From positions 4,526,001 through 4,590,000 of the forward strand of contig CP064999.1 of the NCBI GenBank assembly GCA_016700115.1: a DNA stretch of 64,000 nt. The letters are read 5' to 3'. A model generated the notes under the pieces. It ran no database searches. It was not told where the DNA came from and was given only the letters and a program-made list of their open reading frames with translations. Made by a program: the position numbers and the translations under genes. Of the stretch, positions 9,469-17,762 are shown piece by piece; the stretch's first letter is position 1; the number at the start of each line of letters is the position of its first letter. The DNA is from Sphingobacteriales bacterium. Lineage in GTDB: Bacteria; Bacteroidota; Bacteroidia; Chitinophagales; UBA2359.

Positions 9469-10239
9469 TCAGGGGAAAACTTTCTTCACCTCATTCCAGA
9501 TTTCATCCATTTCCTGAAGGGTCATATCGGACAATCGTTTGCCGTTTGCCTCCGCTATAATTTCCATTTTCTGAAAACGGGAAATAAATTTCAGGTTGGT
9601 TTTTTCAAGAGCCAATTCCGGGTCAATGTCAACAAACCGGGCATAATTGACCAAAGCGAACAATACATCTCCAAATTCTTTGGTTTGTTCTTCTTTGGTT
9701 TGATGCAATAACGACCATTTAAATTCATTCAGTTCTTCTTCTACTTTTTCCCAAACCTGATCTGCGGTGTCCCAGTCAAAACCTACTTTTCGGGCTTTTT
9801 CCTGAACTCTGACAGATTTTATCAATGCCGGTAAAGAGGAAGGTACGCCTTCTAAGGCTGACTTTTTACCCTCGCTTAATTTAATTTGTTCCCAGTTGCG
9901 CTTTACCTCTTCTTCTCCCGACACCTCTACCCCACCGTAAATGTGCGGATGTCTTCGGATTAACTTATCACATAAGGAATTGATCACCGATTCAATGTCA
10001 AATGATTCTTGTTCTGCTCCGATTTTTGAGTAAAATACGATATGCAACAGTAAATCCCCCAACTCCTCTTTAATTGCGTTCATATCGCCTTTTGCAATTG
10101 CATCGGATAACTCATAAGTTTCCTCAATGGTCAGTGGTCTTAGCGATTCGATGGTTTGCTTTTGATCCCATGGACATTGTTCTCTCAGGTCGTTCATAAT
10201 CAACAGAAGCCGTTCAAATGCCGCCGTTTTGTTTTGCAT
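9469..10239 (-). CDS. mazG: nucleoside triphosphate pyrophosphohydrolase MazG
   Basis: Hydrolyses nucleoside triphosphates to the monophosphate and pyrophosphate, a housecleaning activity. Two MazG domains can be read. The first contains CPWDQKQTIESLRPLTIEE and EELGDLLLHIVFYSKI, with the acidic EExxE/D metal-binding residues. The second contains EKVEEELNEFKW and EFGDVLFALVNYARF. At 256 residues the length matches E. coli-type MazG. It is separate from, and upstream of, the DinB-like gene on the same strand. Confidence 0.93.
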   Translation of the reverse strand: MQNKTAAFERLLLIMNDLREQCPWDQKQTIESLRPLTIEETYELSDAIAKGDMNAIKEELGDLLLHIVFYSKIGAEQESFDIESVINSLCDKLIRRHPHIYGGVEVSGEEEVKRNWEQIKLSEGKKSALEGVPSSLPALIKSVRVQEKARKVGFDWDTADQVWEKVEEELNEFKWSLLHQTKEEQTKEFGDVLFALVNYARFVDIDPELALEKTNLKFISRFQKMEIIAEANGKRLSDMTLQEMDEIWNEVKKVFP

Positions 10240-10365
10240 ACTACTCTATATTTTTTTTTAAATGGGGTACCTGTTTCATTCAGTTTCACAACCCGATTAG
10301 AAGCAAAATTACATTTTTTTAAACTTATCGCATATCTCCGGCGTTTTTATACCAAACACTAAATC

Positions 10366-10569
10366 ATGTTCCCGGTAACACTTCTTCTAACTCTTATTTT
10401 GCTTGTAATTGCAGTGGCAGGTATCGGAATGCGAATTTTACTTATCAAAGACGGGCAATACAGAGGGTCATGTTCCAGTAACAATCCGATGTTGGAAAAA
10501 CAAATCGGCAAATGCACGGTTTGCGGCCGGGAAAGCGGGGAAGCCTGCGGTAAAGAGGAGGTGAAGTAA
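10366..10569 (+). CDS. small cysteine-rich single-span membrane protein (NqrM-like?)
   Basis: 67 residues: an N-terminal membrane helix (TLLLTLILLVIAVAGIGMRI), a short basic segment (GQYRGSC) and a cytoplasmic-size tail with four cysteines (SC, C-TVC, AC) ending KEEVK. The order of helix, GSC, then a CxxC-containing tail resembles NqrM, the iron-delivery factor for Na+-translocating NADH:quinone reductase. The similarity is short, and no nqr genes are in the window. It is oriented divergently from mazG. Confidence 0.65.
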   Translation: MFPVTLLLTLILLVIAVAGIGMRILLIKDGQYRGSCSSNNPMLEKQIGKCTVCGRESGEACGKEEVK

Positions 10570-10862
10570 CCCATATCAAAACATCGTGGGATGGATTGAT
10601 GATTGACAAATTTTGATGGATGATTGACGGTTTTTAACGCTGTCAGCGTTTTATCGGTTGAATCCAACGAAATTCCAGACAAAACCCAGAATGTCTGTTT
10701 TAAAATTCTGCCCTCCCCTTCTTCAGGTTATCTCTTCGTTTGCCAGTTAAAAAAAACTTGCTACACTTTGCAACCGCTTCGTTCCGCTTTGCCTATTTAA
10801 GTGCAAACTCATGTCACAACTTCAGCTTAAAGGTAAAAAAAGGAAAAGCATAACAGCCGGAA
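10570..10862. other. intergenic, no gene recognised
   Basis: Short gap with imperfect repeats of GATTGATGATTGAC type near 10590-10630. The plus-strand open frame that starts in it (10811-11020) is an antisense shadow of the kinase gene's GGGW-rich 3' end. Confidence 0.4.
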
Positions 10863-12965
10863 CTACGGGACGACCACAAGGCGGAAGCCGCCGCTGCCGT
10901 AGCGGTTACCGGGGAGGAAGAGGTGGCGGTAAGCCAGCCGGCAGAACCGCCAACCGCCGTCCCAACCACCGCCGCGCAAAACGCGTAACGCACCGGTTGA
11001 TGGACCCTTTGGGTTGTTAGAGGGGCTGTTTTTGTAGTATTCCGAATCAAACCAATCGCTGCACCATTCCCAAACGTTGCCACTCATATCGTACAAACCT
11101 AATTCATTGGGAGTTTTTTCCCCTACAGGATGTGTTGTACCGCTCGAATTTTCGTAGTACCATCCCACTTCGCTCAAAGCGTTGCTGCCTGAATATAGGT
11201 AACTTCTGCTTCTATTACCCCCTCGCGCAGCAAATTCCCATTCCGCTTCGGTAGGAAGGCGATATTTTCTACCGGTTTTGTTGTTCAGCTTGAATAAAAA
11301 CTCCTGAATGTCGTTCCATGATATCTGTTTTACCGGGCATTGGTTACAGCTTTCATGGTAACTTGGGTTGTTCCCCATCACAGATTGCCATTGTGCTTGC
11401 GTTACTTCATATTTTCCCATTTTAAAACTGCTCACTGTAACTTGATGTTGATATTCATCATTTCTGCGGCCAGCTTCGAAGTCGGGGCTGCCCATCATAA
11501 ATGTTCCCCCTTCTACATAGACCATATCGGCGGCAAAGGGGTCGTTTACTTTCGTACTGCTGCTACTGCTTGGTTTATTACTTGGGGAAGTTTTATTGTC
11601 TGCAGGTTTAGGATTATTAATGCTGTTGCCATTTATGTTATCGTTAAGAGGGGTTTTCTTTTCTGTTATTGTTTCATTGTTCTTGGGAGGGTTTAATTGT
11701 GCTTCGCATTTCTTTACTAAGTTGTTGGCTTGCAAATTATTGGGTTCAATTTTTAAGATTGATTGTGCTTTCTCTTTAGCTTCATTGTAGCGATTTTCTA
11801 CAAACAAGGCATTCGCTTCGTTTAGCAATCTTTCAACTTGTTCGACAGTATCGTTGTTTGTCTGAACAGATGCAATAGGAATGCTATCGGTTGTTGTGTC
11901 TTTTTGGATGACAATCGGCTCATCAGTATCATTAGGCAAAAAAATAATTAACCCCAATAATATTGCGAATAGTAGTGCTGCCGTGGCAAATACGATAGTA
12001 TATTTAGGTTTCGGTTTGTTTTTATTCTCCGTCGTAACTTCCGTATTCCTGCCTTTAGCACTCTTCTCATCAATAAATGTTGTATCCAAAACCAAATTCT
12101 TACTGATAAACTCCAACAACTCCCCGGCACTCTGCACCCTGTCTTTAGCGTTTCGCACCAAGCACCGGGCAATGATGCCGTTAAACGGGGCAGGGAAACT
12201 TTTAATGACCTCGGAGGGTATCGGCTTATCTAAAATATTCCCTATAATTTGCCCCTGTGTGTTTCCTTCGCTCCGCCTGCCAAACAGCGACTTTCCCATA
12301 AAATAGTCACACAAAATAACTCCTAATGCCCATAAGTCGGCGTTGGCGTGGACGTGATTTCCCATGCCGTACTTGGTAACGTTCAACTGCTCGGGAGCCA
12401 TATATTCATAAGTTCCGACCATGCTCACGCTGCTTTCCAGATTACCGCTCATTTCTTTGGCCACATTAAAATCGGCAATCTTGGGTATGGGTTTTCCTTC
12501 GTTGTTGTAAAAAATCAGGATATTACCCGGCTTGATATCGCGGTGGATGATGCTGCCCTTATCAGTCGTAGAGTCGGGTTTGTGCAGGTAGTCCAATCCC
12601 CGAAGGATGCCTTTAACCACTTCCAGCAACTCCCCATTATCCGGTTTCTTATTCAGGTAACCTGTCAGGTCGCCACCTTCTATCAGTTCCATCACCCCGT
12701 ACTGCGTTTCGTGGGTTTCTCCGTCATCAAATTTTCTGACGACCGTGAAAAAGTCATAAGCCCGCACGATGTTTCCATGTGCAAATTGGATAGACTTTTG
12801 AAACTCTTCCCTAATGCCGTACTTTAGGCTATCGGCAGTAAGAAACTTTTTTAGGGCTACGAATATACCCCTTTGCTTGTCGTAGGCCTTAAACACTTCG
12901 GCAAGCCCTCCTTTGCCAATCAGGTCGGTATCGGGATTGTATTCGTAACGGTCGTTTAACAGCAT
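10863..12965 (-). CDS. Ser/Thr protein kinase fused to a formylglycine-generating-enzyme-like domain
   Basis: A 700-residue membrane protein. The N-terminal protein-kinase domain has IGKGGLAEVFKA (Gly loop), catalytic Lys39 in VALKK, HRDIKPGN (141-148) and an APE motif (EYMAPEQL). The metal-binding DFG is DFN (165-167). Next come a transmembrane helix (about 325-347, YTIVFATAALLFAILLGLI), a short TPR-like helical pair and a low-complexity Asn/Ser/Lys linker. From about 480 to the end is an FGE-sulfatase (SUMF1) domain with VEGGTFMMGS, KYEVTQAQWQSVMG, YRLPTEAEWEFAARGG, SGNVWEWCSDW and GGFRL. Topology predicts a cytoplasmic kinase and an exported sensor-like FGE fold. It may phosphorylate unknown partners in response to an external ligand. 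Confidence 0.9.
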   Translation of the reverse strand: MLLNDRYEYNPDTDLIGKGGLAEVFKAYDKQRGIFVALKKFLTADSLKYGIREEFQKSIQFAHGNIVRAYDFFTVVRKFDDGETHETQYGVMELIEGGDLTGYLNKKPDNGELLEVVKGILRGLDYLHKPDSTTDKGSIIHRDIKPGNILIFYNNEGKPIPKIADFNVAKEMSGNLESSVSMVGTYEYMAPEQLNVTKYGMGNHVHANADLWALGVILCDYFMGKSLFGRRSEGNTQGQIIGNILDKPIPSEVIKSFPAPFNGIIARCLVRNAKDRVQSAGELLEFISKNLVLDTTFIDEKSAKGRNTEVTTENKNKPKPKYTIVFATAALLFAILLGLIIFLPNDTDEPIVIQKDTTTDSIPIASVQTNNDTVEQVERLLNEANALFVENRYNEAKEKAQSILKIEPNNLQANNLVKKCEAQLNPPKNNETITEKKTPLNDNINGNSINNPKPADNKTSPSNKPSSSSSTKVNDPFAADMVYVEGGTFMMGSPDFEAGRRNDEYQHQVTVSSFKMGKYEVTQAQWQSVMGNNPSYHESCNQCPVKQISWNDIQEFLFKLNNKTGRKYRLPTEAEWEFAARGGNRSRSYLYSGSNALSEVGWYYENSSGTTHPVGEKTPNELGLYDMSGNVWEWCSDWFDSEYYKNSPSNNPKGPSTGALRVLRGGGWDGGWRFCRLAYRHLFLPGNRYGSGGFRLVVVP

Positions 12966-13572
12966 GAGGGAAAGTTTAAAGTGAAAAACTAAAAGTGAAA
13001 AACTAAAAACTAAAAGTGAAAAACTAAAAGTTTATGGTGAAATATAATGGGAGCTATGTGTTTTGCTTGGGTTAGATTTTGGGTTTGCAAAAATAATCAA
13101 TTATCTCTATTATGTTTTATTATTGATGTTTGTTGTTGTTCCGTTTAGGCAATATGCTGTGTGATATTTTGGCGTTAAACATTAAAATTATGGACTTCGT
13201 TAAAATTGGTATGGACTTCCGATTTTTATAAATGGTTGATAATGAGATAGTTATTGCATTTTCAATGGTCAATTATTAGTGGTCATCTACTTGTAAGATG
13301 GCATCGAATTGAACCCCTTGCTGAATACACGGTTTTGGGTGCTTTTTGCAAAACCTTATAGTTGTTGAACTGTTATCGAATAAAAACGGTAACACTGATT
13401 CTAAGACATTATCATTTGCATGGTTTGTTGTCCTAAAAAATCACATAGGAATTAAAGGTATTTGACAAAAGTATTCTTCGGTTTTAAAGGGTATTACTAT
13501 ATTTGCACTTAATGTTTTAACTTTGCCTTGATTATATAAAGCAACAATCATTCTTCCAGCCAATCAGCTTAT
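12966..13572. other. intergenic region with short direct repeats
   Basis: About 600 bp between divergent genes. At 12976-13031 the motif AGTGAAAAACTAAA occurs three times close together, just upstream of the kinase start. The rest carries no convincing gene; a promoter-like box lies at its right end. Confidence 0.5.
13498..13505 (+). promoter_or_regulatory. Bacteroidota -7 promoter box (TATATTTG)
   Basis: TATATTTG fits TAnnTTTG exactly and lies 67 bp upstream of the GCS2-type ligase start, so it is a plausible promoter of the three-gene ligase/amidotransferase/ATP-grasp cluster. The -33 element is not clear. Confidence 0.45.
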
Positions 13573-14673
13573 ATGCAGCCAAAATTTACACTCGGAATCG
13601 AAGAAGAGTATATGGTGATTGACCCCGAAACCCGAGAACTGAAATCGCACGACCAACGAATTGTTGAAATGGCTGCTAAAACCCTTGATGACAAGGTAAA
13701 AGCCGAAATGCATCAGGCAGTTGTTGAAGTAGGAACGACAATTTGTGATGATGTCGAACATGCAAGAAGGGAAATCACCCATTTAAGACGTGCGGTTTCA
13801 GACATAGCACAAAGTATCGGATTAAGAATAGGTGCATCAGGCACCCATCCTTTTTCACATTGGTCAACCCAGCTCATCACCCCAAATCCGCGATATGAAG
13901 ATATCATCAATGAGATGCAGGAGGCAGCCCGCTCAAATCTCATTTTCGGATTACACGTACATGTTGGAATTGCCGATAAAAATCTGGCCATCCATATAGC
14001 CAATACGGTGCGGTATTTTTTACCTCATGTCTATGCCCTTTCTACCAATTCCCCTTTTTGGGAAGGCAGAAACACAGGGTTCCGGTCTTTCAGAACCAAG
14101 GTCTTTGATAAGTTTCCGCGAACAGGAATACCTGACTTTTTTAACAGCTACGCCGAATTTATCAGCTATGTTAATCTTTTGGTAAAAACCGGATGTATTG
14201 ACAATGCCAAAAAAATATGGTGGGACATCAGAGTGCATCCTTTTTTCGATACCATCGAGTTTCGCATTTGCGATATCCCTCTTTTAGTCGAAGAAACCAT
14301 TGCTATCGCTGCAATTTTTCAGGCTTTGGTCGCCAAAATTTATAAACTGAGAAGCCAAAACCTGAACTTTATGATATACCCTCGCGCTCTGATAAACGAA
14401 AACAAATGGCGGGCAAGCAGATACGGCATTGATGGCAATTTGATTGATTTTGGAAAAGAAATGGAAGTTCGCGCCAGATCTTTAATCATCGAATTGCTCG
14501 AATTTATTGATGATGTCGTGGATGATCTCGGCAGCAGAAATGCCGTGAATTATGTACACACCATTTTGGAAAACGGAACCGGTGCAGATCGTCAGCTTGC
14601 AGTTTACGAAGAATCCGGAAGCCTGATTAAAGTAGTTGATTATATTTTGGAACAAACTTTGCAAGGAGTTTAA
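13573..14673 (+). CDS. carboxylate-amine ligase, GCS2 (YbdK) family
   Basis: 366 residues, the usual length of the YbdK/GCS2 branch of glutamate-cysteine ligases. Members form an amide bond between a carboxylate and an amine at the expense of ATP. Key motifs: FTLGIEEEYMVID at the N-terminus (metal/ATP site acidic residues), LRIGASGTHPF, FGLHVHVGI, and the Arg-containing WWDIRVHPFFDTIEFRICD. YbdK has weak gamma-glutamylcysteine synthetase activity in E. coli; the physiological substrate of most family members is unknown. It is followed on the same strand by an amidotransferase and an ATP-grasp-like protein, suggesting a shared pathway. Confidence 0.9.
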   Translation: MQPKFTLGIEEEYMVIDPETRELKSHDQRIVEMAAKTLDDKVKAEMHQAVVEVGTTICDDVEHARREITHLRRAVSDIAQSIGLRIGASGTHPFSHWSTQLITPNPRYEDIINEMQEAARSNLIFGLHVHVGIADKNLAIHIANTVRYFLPHVYALSTNSPFWEGRNTGFRSFRTKVFDKFPRTGIPDFFNSYAEFISYVNLLVKTGCIDNAKKIWWDIRVHPFFDTIEFRICDIPLLVEETIAIAAIFQALVAKIYKLRSQNLNFMIYPRALINENKWRASRYGIDGNLIDFGKEMEVRARSLIIELLEFIDDVVDDLGSRNAVNYVHTILENGTGADRQLAVYEESGSLIKVVDYILEQTLQGV

Positions 14674-14818
14674 CATGCGCTAACTTTTACCTCCTTTTAA
14701 AAAACAACAAAACTTGCCGCCTTACTGAGAAAAAATACAGCGAAAGTCATAACTCCTCCGCAGTAACTTATTGGTAACAGGCAAGTCAAAACATTTTTAG
14801 TGAAAATTATTACTCAAT

Positions 14819-15655
14819 ATGCCTTCTCCTTATGCGCGTGTCGCAATTATTGATATGTATGACGGTCATGCCAATCAAGGCATGAGAAGCATACTCGAAA
14901 TTATTGACACTTTTTCTCTTCAAAAAGATGCCGATATAGAGTACAAGGTTTTTAATACCAGAGGTAACGCTGAGGTTCCCGGTTTGGATTACGATTTATA
15001 TATTTCTACCGGTGGCCCCGGTAGTCCTTTAGATAGTGCCGGCAGTTTATGGGAAAAGCGGTATTTTGCTCTTATAGATAACATCATGCGGCATAATTTA
15101 CTCTGCCCTTACAACAAAAAAAGCGTTTTTCTGATCTGCCATTCCTTCCAGATTTTCTGCAGATATTATGGTCTTGCTCATGTATCGCTCCGCAAATCCA
15201 CTTCTTTTGGCATTATGCCAATTCATAAAACGGAGATGGGTAAATCCGAACCCTTGTTTGAAGATCTTAACAATCCTTTTTGGGCGGTGGACTCCCGCGA
15301 TTATCAGGTTACTAAACCCAATATTGAACAAATAAAGGCAATGGGCGGTAATGTGCTCTGTATCGAAAAATTTCGTCCCCACGTTCCTTTAGAAAGAGCG
15401 GTCATGTGTATCCGTTTCAATGATTCTATCATCGGCACACAGTTTCATCCCGAAGCAGATCCCTTCGGGTTTTTTCATTATTTACAATTGGAGGAAAAGA
15501 GAAATCTGCTCATCAAACAACATGGGGAGCAAAAGTATTACGACACCCTGTTTCATCTTGAAGACCCGGATAAACTGGTTCATACTCACAACACTATTTT
15601 ACCAAAATTTTTGGATATGACGATCAAGACAAGCAGCGAAGTTCTTATCTTTTAA
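14819..15655 (+). CDS. class I glutamine amidotransferase-like protein
   Basis: 278 residues with a triad-type GATase fold. STGGPGSPLDS matches the oxyanion strand region, FLICHSFQIF carries the expected nucleophilic Cys, and GTQFHPEADPFG supplies the catalytic His and Glu. Such domains release ammonia from glutamine for a partner synthetase, or hydrolyse gamma-glutamyl bonds. No synthetase domain is fused, so a partner protein is expected. The neighbours are a GCS2 carboxylate-amine ligase 145 bp upstream and an ATP-grasp-like protein 73 bp downstream. Gamma-glutamyl hydrolase activity is an alternative. Confidence 0.88.
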   Translation: MPSPYARVAIIDMYDGHANQGMRSILEIIDTFSLQKDADIEYKVFNTRGNAEVPGLDYDLYISTGGPGSPLDSAGSLWEKRYFALIDNIMRHNLLCPYNKKSVFLICHSFQIFCRYYGLAHVSLRKSTSFGIMPIHKTEMGKSEPLFEDLNNPFWAVDSRDYQVTKPNIEQIKAMGGNVLCIEKFRPHVPLERAVMCIRFNDSIIGTQFHPEADPFGFFHYLQLEEKRNLLIKQHGEQKYYDTLFHLEDPDKLVHTHNTILPKFLDMTIKTSSEVLIF

Positions 15656-15728
15656 TGCTGATATTTTGATTTTCAGGCCTATTCTTGTTCTAAGTTAAGT
15701 CCATCTTTTAAATTTCAGTGCTACAATT

Positions 15729-16922
15729 ATGATTCCTGCATTGCGTCAGCAGTATAACCGGGCATTTACCGAAGAAAAATACCAGGATTTTTTAAAAGAT
15801 CTGGACTCCTCCTATCAGTTCCCTATTAAATTCAGGGTTGCCGAATCGCCTGTGTTTATACCTTCAGACCTTAAACGTCATTTGTTTGCAGCCTGTGATG
15901 AAATCATTGATTTTTTAGTTGACACCAACATCAATGAGCTGACAGTTCACGCAATACCTCCTTCATTAAACGTTCCGAATGAGGATAAACATACTTTGTT
16001 TCTTGGAGTTGATTTTGCGATTTGCCGGGATGAGGAAGGTCATTTAATTCCACAATTGATAGAATTGCAAGGGTTTCCCTCTTTGTTTGCCTATCAGGAC
16101 TTTTTGACGGCAAAATACCGCGAACATTTCCCGGTTCCCGAAAATTTTTCACATTTGTTCTCAGGACTAAACCCGGAAACTTACCGTGAACGCTTAAAAA
16201 AAGTATTGCTCAACAACTTTGCTCCAGAAAATGTAATCCTGCTCGAAATTGAACCTCTCAAACAAAATACAGCTATTGACTTTATAGTTAATGAGCATTA
16301 TACCGGAATTAAACCGGTTTGTATCAGTGAACTAATCCGGGAAGGAAGGAAATTGTATTATTTAAGGAATGGGATAAAAACACCGGTTTATCGCATCTAT
16401 AACCGGGTAATATTTGACGAATTTGTCCAAAGAACCGACTTAACCTGTCAATTCAACATGACAGAAGAAGTGGATGTGGAATGGGCGGGACATCCTAATT
16501 GGTTTTTGCGAATCAGCAAATTCATCATGCCGTTTATGAAAAGCCGATATATTCCTGCCTGTAAGTTTCTGAATGATTTTGAAGTATTTCCTGAAGATTT
16601 GGACAATTATGTGCTAAAGCCGCTTTTCTCATTTTCGGGTTCCGGTGTAATTTTTCATCCGACCCAACAAGATATAGATTCCATTCCTCAAGACGAGCGG
16701 AAAAATTTCCTTTTACAGAAAAAGGTAAAATACGAGCCGGTTGTACAAACCACTGACGAAGGATTGGTAAAAACAGAAGTGCGTATCATGTATTTTTGGG
16801 AACCTGAACTTAAAAGACCTGAAAAAATTATCAGTCTTGCGCGGTTCAGTCGCGCTGATTTAATCGGGGTAAAATACAATAAAAACAAAACCCTGGGTAG
16901 GCGGTTCAGTCGCACTGTTTGA
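15729..16922 (+). CDS. ATP-grasp-like protein, probable 3' frameshift
   Basis: 397 residues as read. Visible features are IPQLIELQGFPSLFAYQ in the first third and YVLKPLFSFSGSGVIFHP with LLQKKVKYEPV in the last third. These recall the ATP-binding lysine, glycine-rich loop and following strand of ATP-grasp ligases; VKTEVRIMYFW could hold the metal ligands. I do not recognise a named family. The reading frame ends NKNKTLGRRFSRTV, whereas the adjacent frame through the A-rich run near 16880 reads KPWVGGSVALFEKD and stops at 16932, a more natural C-terminus. Third gene of the 13.5-17 kb cluster; a peptide- or amide-forming role is inferred from context. Confidence 0.7.
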   Translation: MIPALRQQYNRAFTEEKYQDFLKDLDSSYQFPIKFRVAESPVFIPSDLKRHLFAACDEIIDFLVDTNINELTVHAIPPSLNVPNEDKHTLFLGVDFAICRDEEGHLIPQLIELQGFPSLFAYQDFLTAKYREHFPVPENFSHLFSGLNPETYRERLKKVLLNNFAPENVILLEIEPLKQNTAIDFIVNEHYTGIKPVCISELIREGRKLYYLRNGIKTPVYRIYNRVIFDEFVQRTDLTCQFNMTEEVDVEWAGHPNWFLRISKFIMPFMKSRYIPACKFLNDFEVFPEDLDNYVLKPLFSFSGSGVIFHPTQQDIDSIPQDERKNFLLQKKVKYEPVVQTTDEGLVKTEVRIMYFWEPELKRPEKIISLARFSRADLIGVKYNKNKTLGRRFSRTV

Positions 16923-16961
16923 AAAAGACTGAAACGGATTACCTTTTTTAGGCGGTAATCT

Positions 16962-17762
16962 ATGATATCAACAGTCATTTTGAAAAAGAAAATTAAACGC
17001 CCAATTTTTTCATTTTGGGTTTGGGTTTTCTTTGTTTTTTGTACTTTTTCCCATATCAAAGGTGGTGATCCCCCTAATGTATTCGAAAAAGAGTCTGATA
17101 AGTTTTTAACCCCGGATAAAGTCTCAGGTTATAAATCGCCCGAATTGCGCAATTTTGATGAGGCTGCCTTAAAAAAATTTCAATCTGACCCTGATTACCA
17201 ATATCACCGCTCTGATGAAAAAGTTTCTTTTATCGGTCGTTTTTTACAGTGGTTACATAGTTTAATCGAAAGATTTTTCCCTCGTGCCGGAGTAAATAAA
17301 ACTTTCGATGTGCTTCAATATGTCTTAATTGCATTCATACTGGTTTTGTTGGTCAGTTTGTTGTTGAATGTGCCAATCAATAAACTTTTTTTTCGCCGCA
17401 ATTCCCGGTCAGTTGGTCCGGCTTATGAGGTATTTGACGAAAATATTCATGAGCTTGATTTCGAAGCCCTGATTTCTGAATCATTAAAACAACAAGATTA
17501 CCGCAAGGCAGTAAGATTAAACTATCTTAAAGCACTGAAACAGTTGAGCGATAAAGAATTGATTGCCTGGGAAGCCTATAAAACCAATAAAGATTACCAA
17601 TCTGAACTCAGACAAAGCAGATTGTACAAACCATTTACAAATATAACCCGTGCATTTAACTATGTTTGGTACGGAAATTTTACCATCAAAGAATTTGAAT
17701 ACTCTTCAATAAGTCTGGCATTTGAACAGTTCGGTTCAATGATTAAAGCTGAAAAAGTTTGA
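16962..17762 (+). CDS. membrane protein with DUF4129-like C-terminal domain
   Basis: 266 residues. A hydrophobic N-terminal segment (FSFWVWVFFVFCTF) is probably a signal sequence, followed by a periplasmic stretch, a membrane helix (VLQYVLIAFILVLLVSLLL) and a cytoplasmic helical domain with QDYRKAVRLNYLKALKQLSD and FNYVWYGNFTIKEFEY. That domain is typical of DUF4129, thought to be structural and often found with MoxR ATPase/DUF58/von Willebrand genes. The stop overlaps the start of the next gene by one base, so the two proteins probably work together. Function unknown. Confidence 0.72.
   Translation: MISTVILKKKIKRPIFSFWVWVFFVFCTFSHIKGGDPPNVFEKESDKFLTPDKVSGYKSPELRNFDEAALKKFQSDPDYQYHRSDEKVSFIGRFLQWLHSLIERFFPRAGVNKTFDVLQYVLIAFILVLLVSLLLNVPINKLFFRRNSRSVGPAYEVFDENIHELDFEALISESLKQQDYRKAVRLNYLKALKQLSDKELIAWEAYKTNKDYQSELRQSRLYKPFTNITRAFNYVWYGNFTIKEFEYSSISLAFEQFGSMIKAEKV

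Noticed and set aside
10811..11083. Basic plus-strand frame (RRPNHRRAK-like) and a second minus-strand frame at the end of the kinase gene
   Set aside because: Antisense or out-of-frame shadows of the Gly/Trp-rich FGE-domain coding sequence.
16841..16914. CGGTTCAGTCGC direct repeat as an insertion footprint
   Set aside because: The repeat occurs within two similar coding segments and no inserted element lies between; it is noted only in connection with the frameshift.
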